Origin: Cytospora piceicola
Lineage: Eukaryota; Ascomycota; Sordariomycetes; Diaporthales; Cytosporaceae
Assembly (NCBI GenBank): GCA_023375675.1
Contig: JALQBC010000055.1
Span: forward strand, 124,001 to 188,000
Length of the DNA stretch: 64,000 nucleotides
Direction: 5' to 3'
In this document: positions 12,300 through 25,326 of the stretch, piece by piece
Layout: each line of letters opens with the position of its first letter
How positions within the stretch are numbered: position 1 is the stretch's first letter
Made by a program: the position numbers and the translations under genes
The notes under the pieces: generated by a model
Database searches by the model: none
What the model saw: only the letters and a program-made list of their open reading frames with translations
Told to the model about the DNA's origin: nothing

Positions 12300-13599
12300 C
12301 TTGAAGGTTCAAAAAATCATACACGGCTCAGCTATTGGCCCTGAAATTCAGATGGTTCGCTCCGACGGGGAAGAGTTTCGAAACACGAAACACAGACAAT
12401 CTTCACGAGGAAGGTGTGCTATTTCACCGTTTTGCCGTAGGAAGGGCGGCGTTGTAGACCCACAAATCCGGACCCTCTTCGGGTTTAAGTCTCGCCATTA
12501 TATGTGTATTGTTGGCGCAGGTGGATATTTTGGTACGGACACCCCCACATAAAACTCGGGACGGGAGGCAATGTGGGACGCAGTGTCAGGCTATGAGGTT
12601 CACGTACCTTACCTAGTAAGTAGTAGCGTAGCCAATTCGAACAGCGTGTTTTCGGGGTTTGGTTTGGCTGGCTTTACAGCATTGGATATGAACAGTTATT
12701 GTTCGCTTGACTACTTGAGTACCTGGATATGCATGCTGTGCTGCACGTGAAGGAGAGGAAATGCTGGGTTCTGTCAGTGAAGGAAGATCAGGCGACATGA
12801 GGCGGCATATTCCCGAATCCACCATCTCAGCTGAAGCATGATAAAGGGGTTCCGTCAATTCGGATATACGCGATTGGATGCCTGTATGTATAGAGCCGGG
12901 CGGTACGCTTGAAAGGCCCAATGGGGATTAAAGAATCGGGAAGAGGATGAAATGGGCCGATCATTCTTGAAACATTTTCGTAATTCCGTGATTCTGTGAC
13001 GGAAGTTTTTGAGCACGGCATCTAGGGATAATCATTATTCCCATGGCACCCGTCGATCATTCTAGCCTCATGACGTCGATCCTAGCGCGAGAGTCGACCC
13101 CCTTTATTGACCTGTTTCTCTCCCCGGGCGCCCTTCCTTGTCGAGTTTGGACCCCGCCCTTTTAACTTCATGCCTAACGCAAGGCTGAATTTGAACTTAC
13201 CTCTCTCGAGGGCAGCTGTCAAGGCTTGTTATCCACTTTCCACCTGGGCTGACAGCCACCCCACTATGCCGCACTGATATTCCCCCCACCCCCACATTAT
13301 GGCTGTTCTAACCAGACATCACTTGCGTATCCAGGAAGGGAGACTATACTGCCACAGTTATCAAGAGACACACTGGAAGGGCATCGTGTCACGCCAAGGC
13401 GTATACAATTTTGGTCTCATCCATTGATAAGGTACATGTCTAGCTCTATCTACGAAGAAAACAAGTCAACTTTGTTCTATTACCCCAATGTCCGGTATGT
13501 GTTGGTTACATTACTTTCCATCCTCCATAACCCGCCTTCCGATATCATCACAAATCAACAATGCTTGACAAGCCCAGAGCGCCAATCTGCCACCTACAT
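12300..13599. other. Intergenic: promoter of the MFS gene and 3' flank of PKS1
   Basis: No gene is visible in these 1.3 kb. The part next to 12300 must hold the MFS promoter. The remainder follows the PKS1 stop codon. The short frames present do not resemble any protein. Confidence 0.5.
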
Positions 13600-16500
13600 C
13601 TAGTTTATCCCTCCCATGATCTTGCTTGCAATCTCATCACACAGACTGGAAATGCTCGACGAGCCTACAATCTTCATTACTGGAACATCTTTCCCAAATG
13701 ATTTGTACAACCAGTTCCGAATCTCCACCGCTGCAAGGGAGTCCAGTCCTAGGTCGACGATGTTATTGTCGCCGGTGACTCCTGACAAGTGATGGACAGC
13801 TTCCAGGTACCGACGAAAGTGCTCCACCACAATCTCCGAGACGCCCTGGACCGTCTTCGTACCACCTATGAGCTCCTCGACGAGCTGCTTGCCTCCGTTG
13901 TCTTGCTCCTGTCCAGCATCACCGTCGTCGTCATCAACCGTAAAGTGGCAGAACCTCCGGTCGCGGTGCCAGTGCAGAGGGTTTGGGTCGTTGACATGGT
14001 AACGAGCAAGGCCTGTCGTGAGGTCCATGATCTGGCCAGGCACAGGTCGCCCGGCAACAATGGCCTCCAGGAACATGTGGTGGATGTCTCGCTCAGAAAT
14101 CGGCGGGTAACCCTCCTTCTCAAGCCCGGTATAGATGCCCTGCTTCTCTCGAGCAAGCAAACCCAGGCCGTAGATGACACCGATGTTAAGCACCGACCCG
14201 GCGAGCCCACGTTGACGACGATTCATGGCGAGACCATTCATGTACATGTTGGCTGCGGCATAGTTAGCCTGGCCTGCGTGTCCGCCAGGGGCAGCAAAGG
14301 ACGACGTCATGATGAAGAACTCCAGCTTATCGTCGTTGAAGACGATATCAAGGTTCTTGGAGCCGACGGTCTTAGGCCTCATTACCCGCTCCCACGTGTG
14401 GATGTCCATCTTCGCGAAAACCCGATCGTCGAGAACCATGGCTCCGTTGACGACGCCCCCGACGGGCGGCATCTTTTGCAGGACAAGTCTCGCTTGGAGG
14501 GACTTAACATCTTCCAGTTTGGTCACGTCCACGCGCCCGACCCGAACGTTGGCACCCTCGGAATTCAGCTCCGAAACCCAAGCGGGCGACTGGTCGGGAT
14601 TGCGACTGGCCACAACGATGTTCCGCGCACCGTGCTGGATGAAAAGCCGACAGAGACTCTGACCAAGGTCACGGGTGAGGCCGACGAGAACGTAAGTTCG
14701 GTCGAAATGCAACAAGCCGGACTCGACAATGGGCTTGACTGGAACGGAAACCAGGCGATCCGTTTTCCAGTCAACGACCGTAAATGGTGGGATTGGTTCT
14801 TTTGCACCCAACAGCTGAGTTGGAGTCATGAACGTCGTCGACAGGTTCCGCTGGGAATTCTGCAGAGTAGTTAAGTGAATTGCCATCTGCGACGCGGAGC
14901 TCCATTGTGGATCTAAGTATGCATGATTCGAACGACTTGGCCATCGGTTATAGTCACCACCTACAAGCCCCTCAAGAATCTGGGATACTGGGTTCTGCTT
15001 TGGAGAGAAGTCAACAGCGGCAGGGTAGGATCCTTGGATGGCTTTCTTCAGTTCTCGGATGCTGGTTCGTGGGTGGATATACTTGACCTGGCTATTGTCT
15101 TCGGCCAGGTTTGGAGATGAGGTCCAGACCTGCAAACCACAGTAATTTGCGGTGGTGAGACCTGGAGGCAAGACCCAACGCAGGCAGGTGAGGAAGACTG
15201 AGTCGGGCTCAAAAAGGACGAGGTTGTCATAAATACCGCCGCCCCAGTCCGCCATAATCAATGCAGTCACGATAGGTAAGAGAAATGCGGCGAGATTCCG
15301 CCGGTCCAGGTTGTACGGCGACAGGTCACGCGCCTCAAAGACCGGAACAGTGGAGCCCAGGGTCCTAGAAATACCTGCGATCCACCGATCGGAGTCGACC
15401 TCTTTGCCGACACAAAAGTACTGCTGGAAGTCGCTACCTGGGAGATGCCACAAGGAGCTGTACTCGACGTGGACGAGGATGGACTTGATAGGTTTGCTAC
15501 CAAGACTCTGATCAACATCTTGAGTGATACGCGCTTCGATCCGAGTCCGTCCGTATTCGGAATTAAAATGGTCCATCAGAACACACGTCTCAAGACTATT
15601 GTAGGTCTTGCACACATCTCGGCGGTATGCATTCCACCGATCGATGGCAGGCCGGTAGGGAACTACTCGCGGTATCAATCGCTTCCCCTTCTCAATGTGG
15701 ATCTCGGGCTCAAACGAGATCGGACTCCTGCTCTTCACGTCGTCCGCGAGACTCAAAGTTTTCCGGTACCAAAGAAGCTGTGCGAATTGGTCAGCAACCA
15801 AGCCTGCAGATGCGGCGGGTTCGTCGAGGTCGAGGACTTGGAGGATGAGATTCGGGACCTCAGCCTTCAATGTGCGAATCAGACCAAGAGATGCAGCCCG
15901 CTCTGGGTCATGTCGAGCGTTGGTGGTAATCCATAGGACAGCCTTGCCCGGCTGCATGAGCGACTTCAGGACGGCCAAAGCGTTGTCTGTCATGGATGTG
16001 CAGACAGGCCTCGTTAGGTCTGCGAGGAAGAGGACCGAAGTGCACGCAGAGGCTTGCTCTATCGTGATGTCCTCGATCTTCTCTGCCAACGTTATCAACA
16101 TGCTGCGATCAGGGAAATCCTCTATGAGCTGAAAAGCTGCTGTCTCCTGGCCAACGAGGAGAATGTGCTCGTCCTGAATTCCGTTCATCAAGACTGAATC
16201 CACAAATCCCATCTTGTCTGCTTCCTGAACCTGTCGTACAACAAGAGAAAGGCCATGGGGGTGCTTCTGATGAAAATTCCTGGCCGGCGGCAAGAAGTCG
16301 CCGTGTGTCAGCACCTCGGACCAGACGGTATCTCTCGACACGGTTGCCTCCAAGCCGTTCTGCTGGCCTAATGAATCAGAATTTGCGAGCTGGCGGTGGA
16401 AGATAGAACTAGGTGCGTGGACAAACAAGATGTATCCCCTATTCTTCATCAGCCATTGAAGCTTCTGAACGATGGACGCATGGCTTGACTGGAATTTGGA

Positions 16501-19500
16501 CAAGATAGACGTGGACAGAATGACCAGATCAAAGGTCCCGTGCGAAGCCGCCATCTCCGCTGGTTCTGCATCTAGGTCAAGATCCCCAAATGAGACCTTG
16601 TTGCTGTGCAAAGAAGGGCACCGGTGGGACAAATTCTGCGGTAGTGGATGTCCCGGAAGTCGGTAGGACGTGAACTTGTTCTTTAGCCCGTTGAAGATAT
16701 TCTCTGTGAAGGCCCACTCCGAGAATGTGAGATCCAACACATCCATTCTGGGATCACGATGGGCGATCTGCCGGACAGTCTTCTCCAAATGCTGCCGGAA
16801 CTCATGTAACAGCTGTGCGCCTTGGCTTACTGAAGACATCAAGCTTGGGAGGGCCTGTGGATCCGACCTGCCAATTTCTCGGATATACTCGAGAGCATGG
16901 AAGTAGGGTGATCCAATGATGAACTGAGACAACTGCTGTTCTCCCACACCGAAGGCAGGCAGGCTGTTGTTCACGCCCGGCGAATCCGTATCCGGCGTGA
17001 CCGACCCTGCTGGGGACAGCGGTGGGGTGTCGCCGAGATCAGGGGTTGTCGTGGGCTTTTTCATGTAGAACTGGGCAACTCGCTCGCAACTCTCCATCAA
17101 GAAGGGGCTTGGGGGTTCGCAGCCGATGGAGGATGTGACTAACTCATATTGAGGATCCAGATCCATCACTGTGTGGAGATACAATTCGTGGTCATCTTCC
17201 GGTTTGGTGGAGGCAAAGGATGACACGGTGAGGCTCTCAATCTGCATCATGGAATGGCCCTGGTCATCAAAAATGTAGAGGTTGGACGTGATTCTGGCAG
17301 ACGAATTCCTATCGAAGGGTATGAAGTTCGTGAGATGAGACTCGACTGTGATCTCAGCAGGCGAGAGCGGTGTGCCGCAATTCGCTAGATTGAACTGTAT
17401 CTTGTCGATATTCGTGGGAATGAAGGACGTCCACAATGCTCTGTTTACAACTTTGTCAGCGAATGTGTCATCACATGGTGTTCAGGGTTTGCTTACTTGT
17501 CTCCAGGCGACGAAAAGGTGGCAAATGTCGACTGGAAACAGTTGTCCAAGGTGGCGGGACTAATATCTAAACGAGTGGTGTCGCTCTCATGCCTCAGACC
17601 AAGGGTTGCTTTGGCGTAGTTGAATCGCCGATCGATGGAACTCAATGCCTTGAACGGACCAGTATAAGACAAGCCAATGCCATCCATCATGCGGTAAAAG
17701 GCATCGACATTGACAGGAAGCGTCTCGGCCTGAGAGTCCTCTGACCGACTAGGCAGAGTATCGAGAGACGGACCCTCCAAGGTGATGCGCATCTTTCCTT
17801 GGAAATTCTTCCTCATCGGGGCGAAGTTGAAAGAAGTGACGGGAACGGAGGTCAACGTGAATTCCGCCGAGACTTCGTCTCTCTGGCCACCTAGAGTCTG
17901 TCCGGAGGAGGCAACAGAAATTGTGAACAATATTTCGACCCCCAGAGTGTCAGACTCGATGGTAATTCCGCTGAGGAACTCCAAGTCCTGCAGCTCCACC
18001 ATGGAAGCCGGGCGACCGTTCAAGACGACCTTGGCAGCATCAAGCGCCATGATGCAGTATGCTGAGGCGGGCAATAATGCCTGGCCTTGGAACTTGTGGC
18101 CCTCGATCCAAGGAAGCTTATCCTGCTTCAGAACGTTTCGCCATCGCAACTCGAACTGGTTATCGTCCCTGGTACGGACGCCGAGCAGCTCATGAGGAGG
18201 TTGTTGGCGGTAATGGTACTGTGATGCTATACGGGATTCTCTCAAGTGGATTTGAGAATGGTCCCAGGCGTATGAGGGCGCATCGTTCAGGCGGGAGTTG
18301 AGCAACTCGGGCTGTGCCGATCTTTCTATGAAGCTGCGGATTCCGACTGATGAAGGCCCGAGATTGGCCCACATGAAACCGAGGAATTCGGCGAAAGCCA
18401 TATCGCCATCCTTTCCTCTCTGGAGAAGACCGTGGTAGGGTATCACTGTCTTTGTGATGTTCTTCATGGTTTCTGCTGTTGCGCTCTTCATTGCAGGGTG
18501 GGGACCCACCTCGACGGCGCAGTCAAAGGGACCGCACTGCTCCAAAGCTACCGTGACGGCTTCGTGGAAGAATACGGGGTTGATCATGTTCTCTACCCAG
18601 TACTTCAGTGCAAGGTCTTTCGCCTCGACTGGCTGTGAGCAGGCGTACACACTTGAGATCCATTTGATTCCAGTAACGACAGGATTGGGTGTGATGCCAC
18701 ACTTCTCAAGGGCTTTGGAGTACGCCTCTACGGACTTGAGCATGTGGAACGAGTGGTATGCCGTGTCGATATTGAGTTGCTTGGCGAACTTGCCTCGAGA
18801 CTTCAAGTCGTGGAAGGCTTCGGTGACAGCATACACGTCTCCAGACAAGGTGACAAGTGCGGGAGAGTTGCTCGCGGCGACGCAGATCTCTTCAGCGTAC
18901 TCGGCCTCGGAACAGAAATTGTCTGCCTCGAGTTTCGAAAGCCCACATGCTAACATAGCTCCCTTGCTTCCCTTTGTTCCGGATGCTAAGTGCACATACC
19001 GACCACGGTAGTAAGATATCATAACCGCATCACGTCTAGTGAGCTGTCCAGCCGCGTACGCTGCCGCGATTTCCCCGGAAGAATGACCCACGACACAGTG
19101 AAAGGAGATCCCGATGCTGGTAAGAAGGTCCACAAGGGCTATCTGGACAGCCGTACACAGCGGTTGGGATACCTCGGCGGCTCCAACCCTGGATTCTTGC
19201 TCGTCTGCCAAGATCTGTTGCTGGAGAGTCCAAGTAGGAGGATCGTCACATCTTGCCAACACAGCATCGAGAGCCTCGATTGCAGCACGATACACCGGGC
19301 TGGCTTGAAACAAGCCCTTGGACATGGTGGCGTACTGCGCGCCTTGGCCAGTGAAGATACCGAGGACTCGTGGACCGTGTCGAACTTGTTTCGATCGAAC
19401 TATCGCACCCGTATCTAGGAGACAAGCCTCCCCGATCCTGTCGATCCAAGCCCCCAGTATCTGTCTAAGTGAATCACCGGGGGCTGGAACGATGGAAACC

Positions 19501-21186
19501 CTTAACGCGTGTGCCGTGCGGTGATTATAGAGATGCCATGCCAGTTGTCCAGTTGTAACTCGAGGATTCGAGGAGATATAGGCCTGGTACTCCTTAAGCG
19601 TCGCAATGAGGGACTTCTCAGAGGCGGCAGAGAATAGAAGAGGCAACACGACAGTTGGGCTTGAAGAAGGACTTAGATTCGACATGCCAAGTGCGGATCT
19701 TACCAGGCTCACATTTCTCTTAGGCAGCTTTGGGCCGATGAAAGTTGCAAGGAGGTCGTGAATTTGAGACTCGTATCGCTCAATGATTGCATGAGCATTT
19801 GTACCACCGAAGCCAAAGGAATTGACGCTAGCACGGTAGGGCTGGCCAGAAGGCGGCAAAGGCCAAGGAGTCTTCTCCGTTTGGATCTCCAGGTTCTCGT
19901 AGTATGGTTGAATGTTGGAATTGAGGGTACTCATGTGCAGGTTGGGTGGTATCACATAGTGTTTCATGGACTGGACGACTTTGAGTATGCCAGCCAGGCC
20001 AGCAGCACCCTCTGTATGTCCAAGAATCGTCTTGATCGAACCGACTAATATCTTTGGTACTTGTTGCTGTTCGTGGGCAGCTTGGACAACACCGAAGAAA
20101 GCTTCGGCAATGGCTCGGGCCTCTCGGGGGTCTCCGACTGGAGTTCCAGTTCCTGTGATGAAGTTCGTCAGTAAAGGAGAACATTGAGAGAGTGTTCATG
20201 TTGCGGGTTGGAGACGTACCATGTGCTTCGAAGTACTGCGGCCTATGCTGAGGACTGAAGGGGTTGAGGTTGGACTTCTTGTAAGTGTTCTGAATCAAGG
20301 TCTTCTGTGCCTCAGAGTTAGGAACAGTGATGCCTTGTGTCTTTCCGTCCGAGTTCACACCCGTCTCTCGGATTATGGCTTGGATGTTATCTCCGTCTGC
20401 AAGGGCACGACTAAGAGTCTTGATGAACAAGGCTGCGATGCCTTCGCCCCGGGCATAGCCATCAGCTTTGGCATCCCACATCCTGGAATGCCCACTAGGG
20501 CTGAGCATGTGTAGATCGGATTCTGCGAGAAATTGCTCCGGTGCAAGCATCAGATTGGCACCAGCGACACACGCCATTTCGGTCTCTCCAGCACGCAGAG
20601 AGAGCACAGCCTGATGCAGTGCAACCAGACTCGCCGAGCATGCTGTGTCGATGGTCATTGATGGACCATGGAAGTCGAAGAAATAAGACAGTCGGTTGGA
20701 AATAAGGGCCCGAGAATTGCCGGTGCTACTATACTGGGAAGCATTGAGTTCATCACGCTCCGACAGTATCTGGTAGTCACCAGTCATCACGCCAGCGAAC
20801 ACTCCGACGTTCCGACCGGCATACTTCCCCATGGGGTATCCTGCTGACTGAAGGGCCTCATATACTACTTCAAGGAGGAGCCTCTGTTGAGGATCAATGG
20901 CCTCAGCTTCCTTGGGTGTGATGTTGAAGAAAGAGGCATCGAAGACTCGATGGTCCTGCTCAAGCCAATAGCCATGGGGAGAGTTCGTAGTACCATGGTA
21001 TTCGGGGTCGATGTGGAAGAATCCTTGTGCGGAAAAACGGCTGCTGGGCACTTGCTTTGACAAGTCTGTTGGATTGCACAACACTTCCCACAGCTTGGAA
21101 GGCGAACTGGCCCCACCAGCGAAGCGACAGCTGCTACCTACGAGCGCAATTGGCTCGCTTGGAGGTGGAAGAAATGGGCACTCCAT
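13600..21186 (-). CDS. Highly reducing type I polyketide synthase PKS1 (KS-AT-DH-cMT(dead)-KR-ACP)
   Basis: Three exons, 21186-20220, 20152-17497 and 17440-13600, give 2487 residues. The start was chosen at [17 protein letters not shown]; an upstream in-frame Met (21276) would add 30 residues of no domain. KS spans about 9-435 with DTACSAS (Cys183), EAHG (His322) and GHTEG. AT follows at about 585-900 (GHSSGE, Ser680). DH covers about 975-1290 with [10 protein letters not shown] (His1008) and LDNCFQ. At 1440-1457, where the C-methyltransferase SAM motif should be, the sequence reads [16 protein letters not shown] with no GxGxG, so the cMT looks inactive. No enoylreductase is present. KR covers about 2121-2300 (GLTRDLG, Tyr2268 in NYAAAN) and the ACP carries Ser2442 in DLGLDSL. 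The KR and linker resemble PKS-NRPS and LovB-type synthases, but the gene ends after the ACP. The product should be a short unsaturated chain; it cannot be predicted. Confidence 0.93.
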
Positions 21187-24100
21187 TGGAGAGAATAATT
21201 GCAGTCTGTTACTAAAGACAACTGTTGGTAGATGCGGCTGTAGGGAAACTCTAATTAGTTGAGACTTCGACTGCAAATAAATTACCCTAGGGTATCGAGG
21301 TACAGAACTGGGTTGACAAGGGGGAAGCAGACGATGAACGGCTCAGAGGTTAGAGAGAATGGCTTTAATCAGAATTACTATTGTATAAGACGTTCTTACT
21401 CCAGCTGATGAATGGTTGTGTGATGTGGAACGTAGAGCTGGCTGATGCGGCCAAGGTATTGTACATGATGGCTGTTGGGAAGCACGCTCAGGGAAATGAT
21501 CAACAATAGCGAGAAGAGATCATATTGAGGGAAACAAGGTTGAGTGATATAAGGTAAATAAAAGAGGTACCCGACAAGTAATCATCAGAGATATAGTCTG
21601 AAAAAAAGGAGAAGGGACAAGACCTCGACGACCTCGGGATAGATGCCAGAAGCATACTTATATAGAGTGTGGGGCATCAAGTACGGTGAAGTTGATGTGT
21701 AGGAAGAGAAAGAGAACAAAGAACGATCGGAAATAAAAAGTCCGATCGGACCAATTTACTTAGGTGCCTGGGTAAGCTGCCTGTTCCCAACAGAGGCATC
21801 ACTCCCAAACACCACCACCCCGCCGTCTACCTTCTGCTAATCTTCGGTTACAGGTACCCTCTGGTACGTCCCCTACAGCTTCCCTGGCACCTGAGAGGCT
21901 GCTACTTTAATTCGCATTGTACCTCCATTTACAAAGGGTGATCTAAGACGAGGTTAATACCTTTACGGGGAGCAGTTTTTTGGGTGCAGGAGCATCGACA
22001 GCGTTCGAATCTGCCCCAGTATCTCCTAGGATAGGGAGCAACGTCGGCCTAAGTTAATGTGTACGCAATTTGGAACGGGAAACATTTCAACTTTCTTAAA
22101 TGAGATCATGTAACTCCATGCGATTGTCAGTGACCGGAGGTTGCCAGCGAGGTCTTGTATATGCTCTGTTTCCAGCTGAGCTGCCTCCTTCGTTTAAGGC
22201 AGCAAGCAGCACCGACCTTCTGCCCAATTAGGGCCCAGGACTTTACCAACATCCGTCATGCTGCCATCAATGGTAGCCTGTTTGGAAAACAAAGCTTCCT
22301 TGGCTTCGAACTACTTTCCGATCCAGAAAGAATGGTGTATAGACCTTTTGTGGATGCTTTAAAATACAAATACCAGACTGGGACGTTGCATGCGTAGTTC
22401 ACCTGTTATTGATCAAAGAGTACCTCGTATGCCTGCAGAATTCTGGAGCCGGGTGTGTCCCATTGGTATCATCAAGTCGGCCCCGGGGGGACAGTTTCAT
22501 TTCATTATGGTGCTGTCAGAATTCGGGCCCCGGGTGTCGTCTGTCAGCACATGTGCATGTATTCTTGACGTTCTCGAAAAGGCCCATGACGACGCGACAC
22601 GTACGTGAGTGCATACCTCCGAATGACCCTTAAGGCTTAATACGAATTTGAACATTAAGGGCTTACGCTCTATATTCAAATCGGAAATGCTTCCTAGTAC
22701 TGACTGGAAAAACCTGTATTCTTCAGGCTACTGTGGTCCGGTCAATCCTTTTTCCTGTTGCCCATAGAGGGAATTATACCGTAGAACCGTGAAGGACACC
22801 AGGTATTACATGCCACATGGATGTTTTGGAGTACAAACATGAAAATGGGAGTACAATGATGAGATGCTGCCTCTTTCCGAAACCATCGGGCTACCATCAA
22901 TGAGATGCAGGATCTAAATAAGTTTCCGTTACTGTTCAGATCGCACTGAGATCTCAAGTGCTGCGTGGCTTTGTATTACAGACTAGATCTCGAGCCCTTT
23001 TAGTTGGTACTACCCGATCAAGAGTAACAAATGTCATATCCAGGTAACACCTATCAATTGATGTGAATTTGGACGAGCCGGCGCTGGTTCAAAAGCTCAG
23101 TTTCTTCCATGCCCCACAATCTGCCACATTGTACTTGTGAACACAGCCATGTACTGGAGACTTTGCGAGGTTTCATTCAAAGCTTTTAGCCAAAAGTATC
23201 TGATTACTCAACTCTCTATGTACTATCTTGCTTATTGTCAAGCCAACATCCCCGACATTACAAATGTCCATAATCTGCAGCAACTAGCCTTGCCAAGTCA
23301 TCATTCCCCTCCTCTAGTTACAACAATAGCTTCCCCGACAACGGTGAGTTCGTTGGGATGAGGATGGTATAGTTCCATGGGTAATGAGTGAGATGTGGTT
23401 ATGCAGTCAACTTCGCAGCAGTGTGCGAGCTAGAAAACCTTGCGTTGCGATTTGTTTGGTTACAGACACACGAGACTTGTGGGGATGGTTAACATGATAG
23501 GGATAGCATTGTCATCAACCCTTGGGAATACATCAGTTGAGGTATAATGTTCCTCTCTCTCTCTGCGAATACCATGCCGGTTAAGACGGGGTTTACTCCA
23601 TAGCGCTGTACTTGGCAGCAGACAACAATGGTTGGTAGGTCTTGCTATTACCTGCTCTTTCTCGGGATGTTTTTGAACGCCGGGTTTACGTCTAGTCTAA
23701 AACGAAGAGAGTAGATCCGACCGGCCCATAGCTTTCAATGCTACGTGATTAGGGTGAGATCACGGTACCCACTACACGAAGAAGCGATCTTCCGTCCTCT
23801 ACCAAGATGGTCTTCTCGACAAGTACATATCATGTCCCACTTTGCTGTCGGAGATACATTGCTCTGTGTAAGGCAGCATGGCCTCCTTGCCGGGTGTTAT
23901 ATGCCCATGTCTCTCGCTGTGACGGAACCAGGAGTGCAACGAGCCGTTTTCAGATCATGCCCCCGAGTTCTACGATATGCAAATTCTGGTTAGAATCATC
24001 GTGTTCCCGGGCCCAGATACATAATTATCAGGCCATTACAGTTAGACCATGAAATTGCTATGCCATCTTCCGAGTCTCAGTTCGAAGGCAACATTGTGTC

Positions 24101-25326
24101 CTCAAAGAGTTTCAAACGTTCTAGCTGTTGAAAATCCGGGGTTGTTTTAGCCTGGCATGATTCAATATATCCTCTTTTTCATATCAATTCGAACCCATAA
24201 CAACCTGCTTCGCAAACAGTTTGAAATATGCGTCAAAGCTCAGAGATAGACCTTTGACTACCTAGGTAGGCCTAGGCTAACTAACCATTTCATCAGGTTC
24301 ACGCTTTAGATATTGCATCCAATTACTCAGCTCTTGGAACTTGCAGCTTCATTGGCGTTCCATCCACTCGACCTGTTGTAATGCTTAATCGGTAGAAGTG
24401 TACAGCTGGGGCTCCATGAAGGGAAATCGCGGCTGGGTTGGACAGCCAGGATACGATAAATCTCAATACGAACAGGGAACACAATGAGATTAGGTCGAAG
24501 ACCACTTTTGTGTAACTCAAGATGCTCTGAAACATTGCTAAGTCTCAGAATCGAATTTTCTTTCTGCAAGTAGCCCCTTTGCATGAAAACGTTCCATGCT
24601 TCACGGAAACCTACGAGAACATCCCTGCAGCCCCTGCTGGACGCCATCAGCCGCGTGACTATGGCTGATGGCTAGATCGCGTGCAAAAGACATTTGGATG
24701 TTGGAGATCTGCAGGCTTCTTGTCGTACAGTGGCGTTCGCCCCGATGTCTTGGTTCTGTACATCAATGATAGGCACGCTGCATATCAGCCTTGAACCTTA
24801 ATCTAATAGCAACTGTAAGTGGTCAAATAGATACACAGCGGACCTACACTCCTTGAAGTCTTCTGGGACATGGCGGCTGTCAGATGCAAGCCTCATCTGG
24901 TCACTTGGTCCGTGTGAGTTGCCACGGGAATCCTGCGTAGTGATGACCTTGGGAGGCTCCATCTTGACAACTCTAGTCTGACGTTGGGGCTGAATCTCCA
25001 GATGAAATTCAAGCGTATGCTGCCTGGAGATGACAAACGAAAGCGCCATTAGAAGCAACCCTGAGATGGTTGAGATGCAAATACCTCCTACAGGATCGTT
25101 CTTGGATTCGTCCCAATGCCTACCTAGGTAGTTGAGAACCGTTTTCATTGGCTGGATGTGAGCTCCGGCTCGGGGTGCATTTTGACAAACTGATACTGAA
25201 AGCAAACATACAGGAGTGTAAATTAAACCTGACGACAAGGAACTTATTTTCCAAGGCTGCTTCCGCCAGTAAGGCCCGCTACTGTCATAACCACCTTTCA
25301 CATGCTGTCTAGCTACCAGCAGGCTT
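21187..25326. other. Long intergenic region upstream of PKS1
   Basis: These 4.1 kb contain the PKS1 promoter, including a TATATAAG-like box near 21656-21664 on the minus strand, and no recognisable gene. Short frames at 24323-24647 and 24798-25346 on the minus strand have no domain that I know. TACCTAGGTAGG-type motifs occur at 24259-24275 and 25119-25131, and TACCCTAGGGTA at 21282-21293. Confidence 0.5.
21741..21750. promoter_or_regulatory. Zn2Cys6-like palindrome upstream of PKS1
   Basis: Perfect 10-bp palindrome TCCGATCGGA, 555 bp upstream of the PKS1 start codon and next to a CCAAT box (21751-21755). A second CGATCGGA lies at 21724-21731. Inverted CGG half-sites are typical targets of fungal binuclear zinc regulators. 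That this one controls PKS1 is inference; no such regulator gene is in the window. Confidence 0.35.

Noticed and set aside
13600..13760. PKS1 as a PKS-NRPS hybrid
   Set aside because: The stop codon follows the ACP directly and no condensation or adenylation motif is present downstream.
13789..14874. A 361-codon open frame on the + strand inside PKS1
   Set aside because: It is antisense to the KR-ACP coding region, whose motifs are unmistakable; the long antisense frame is a by-product of codon bias.
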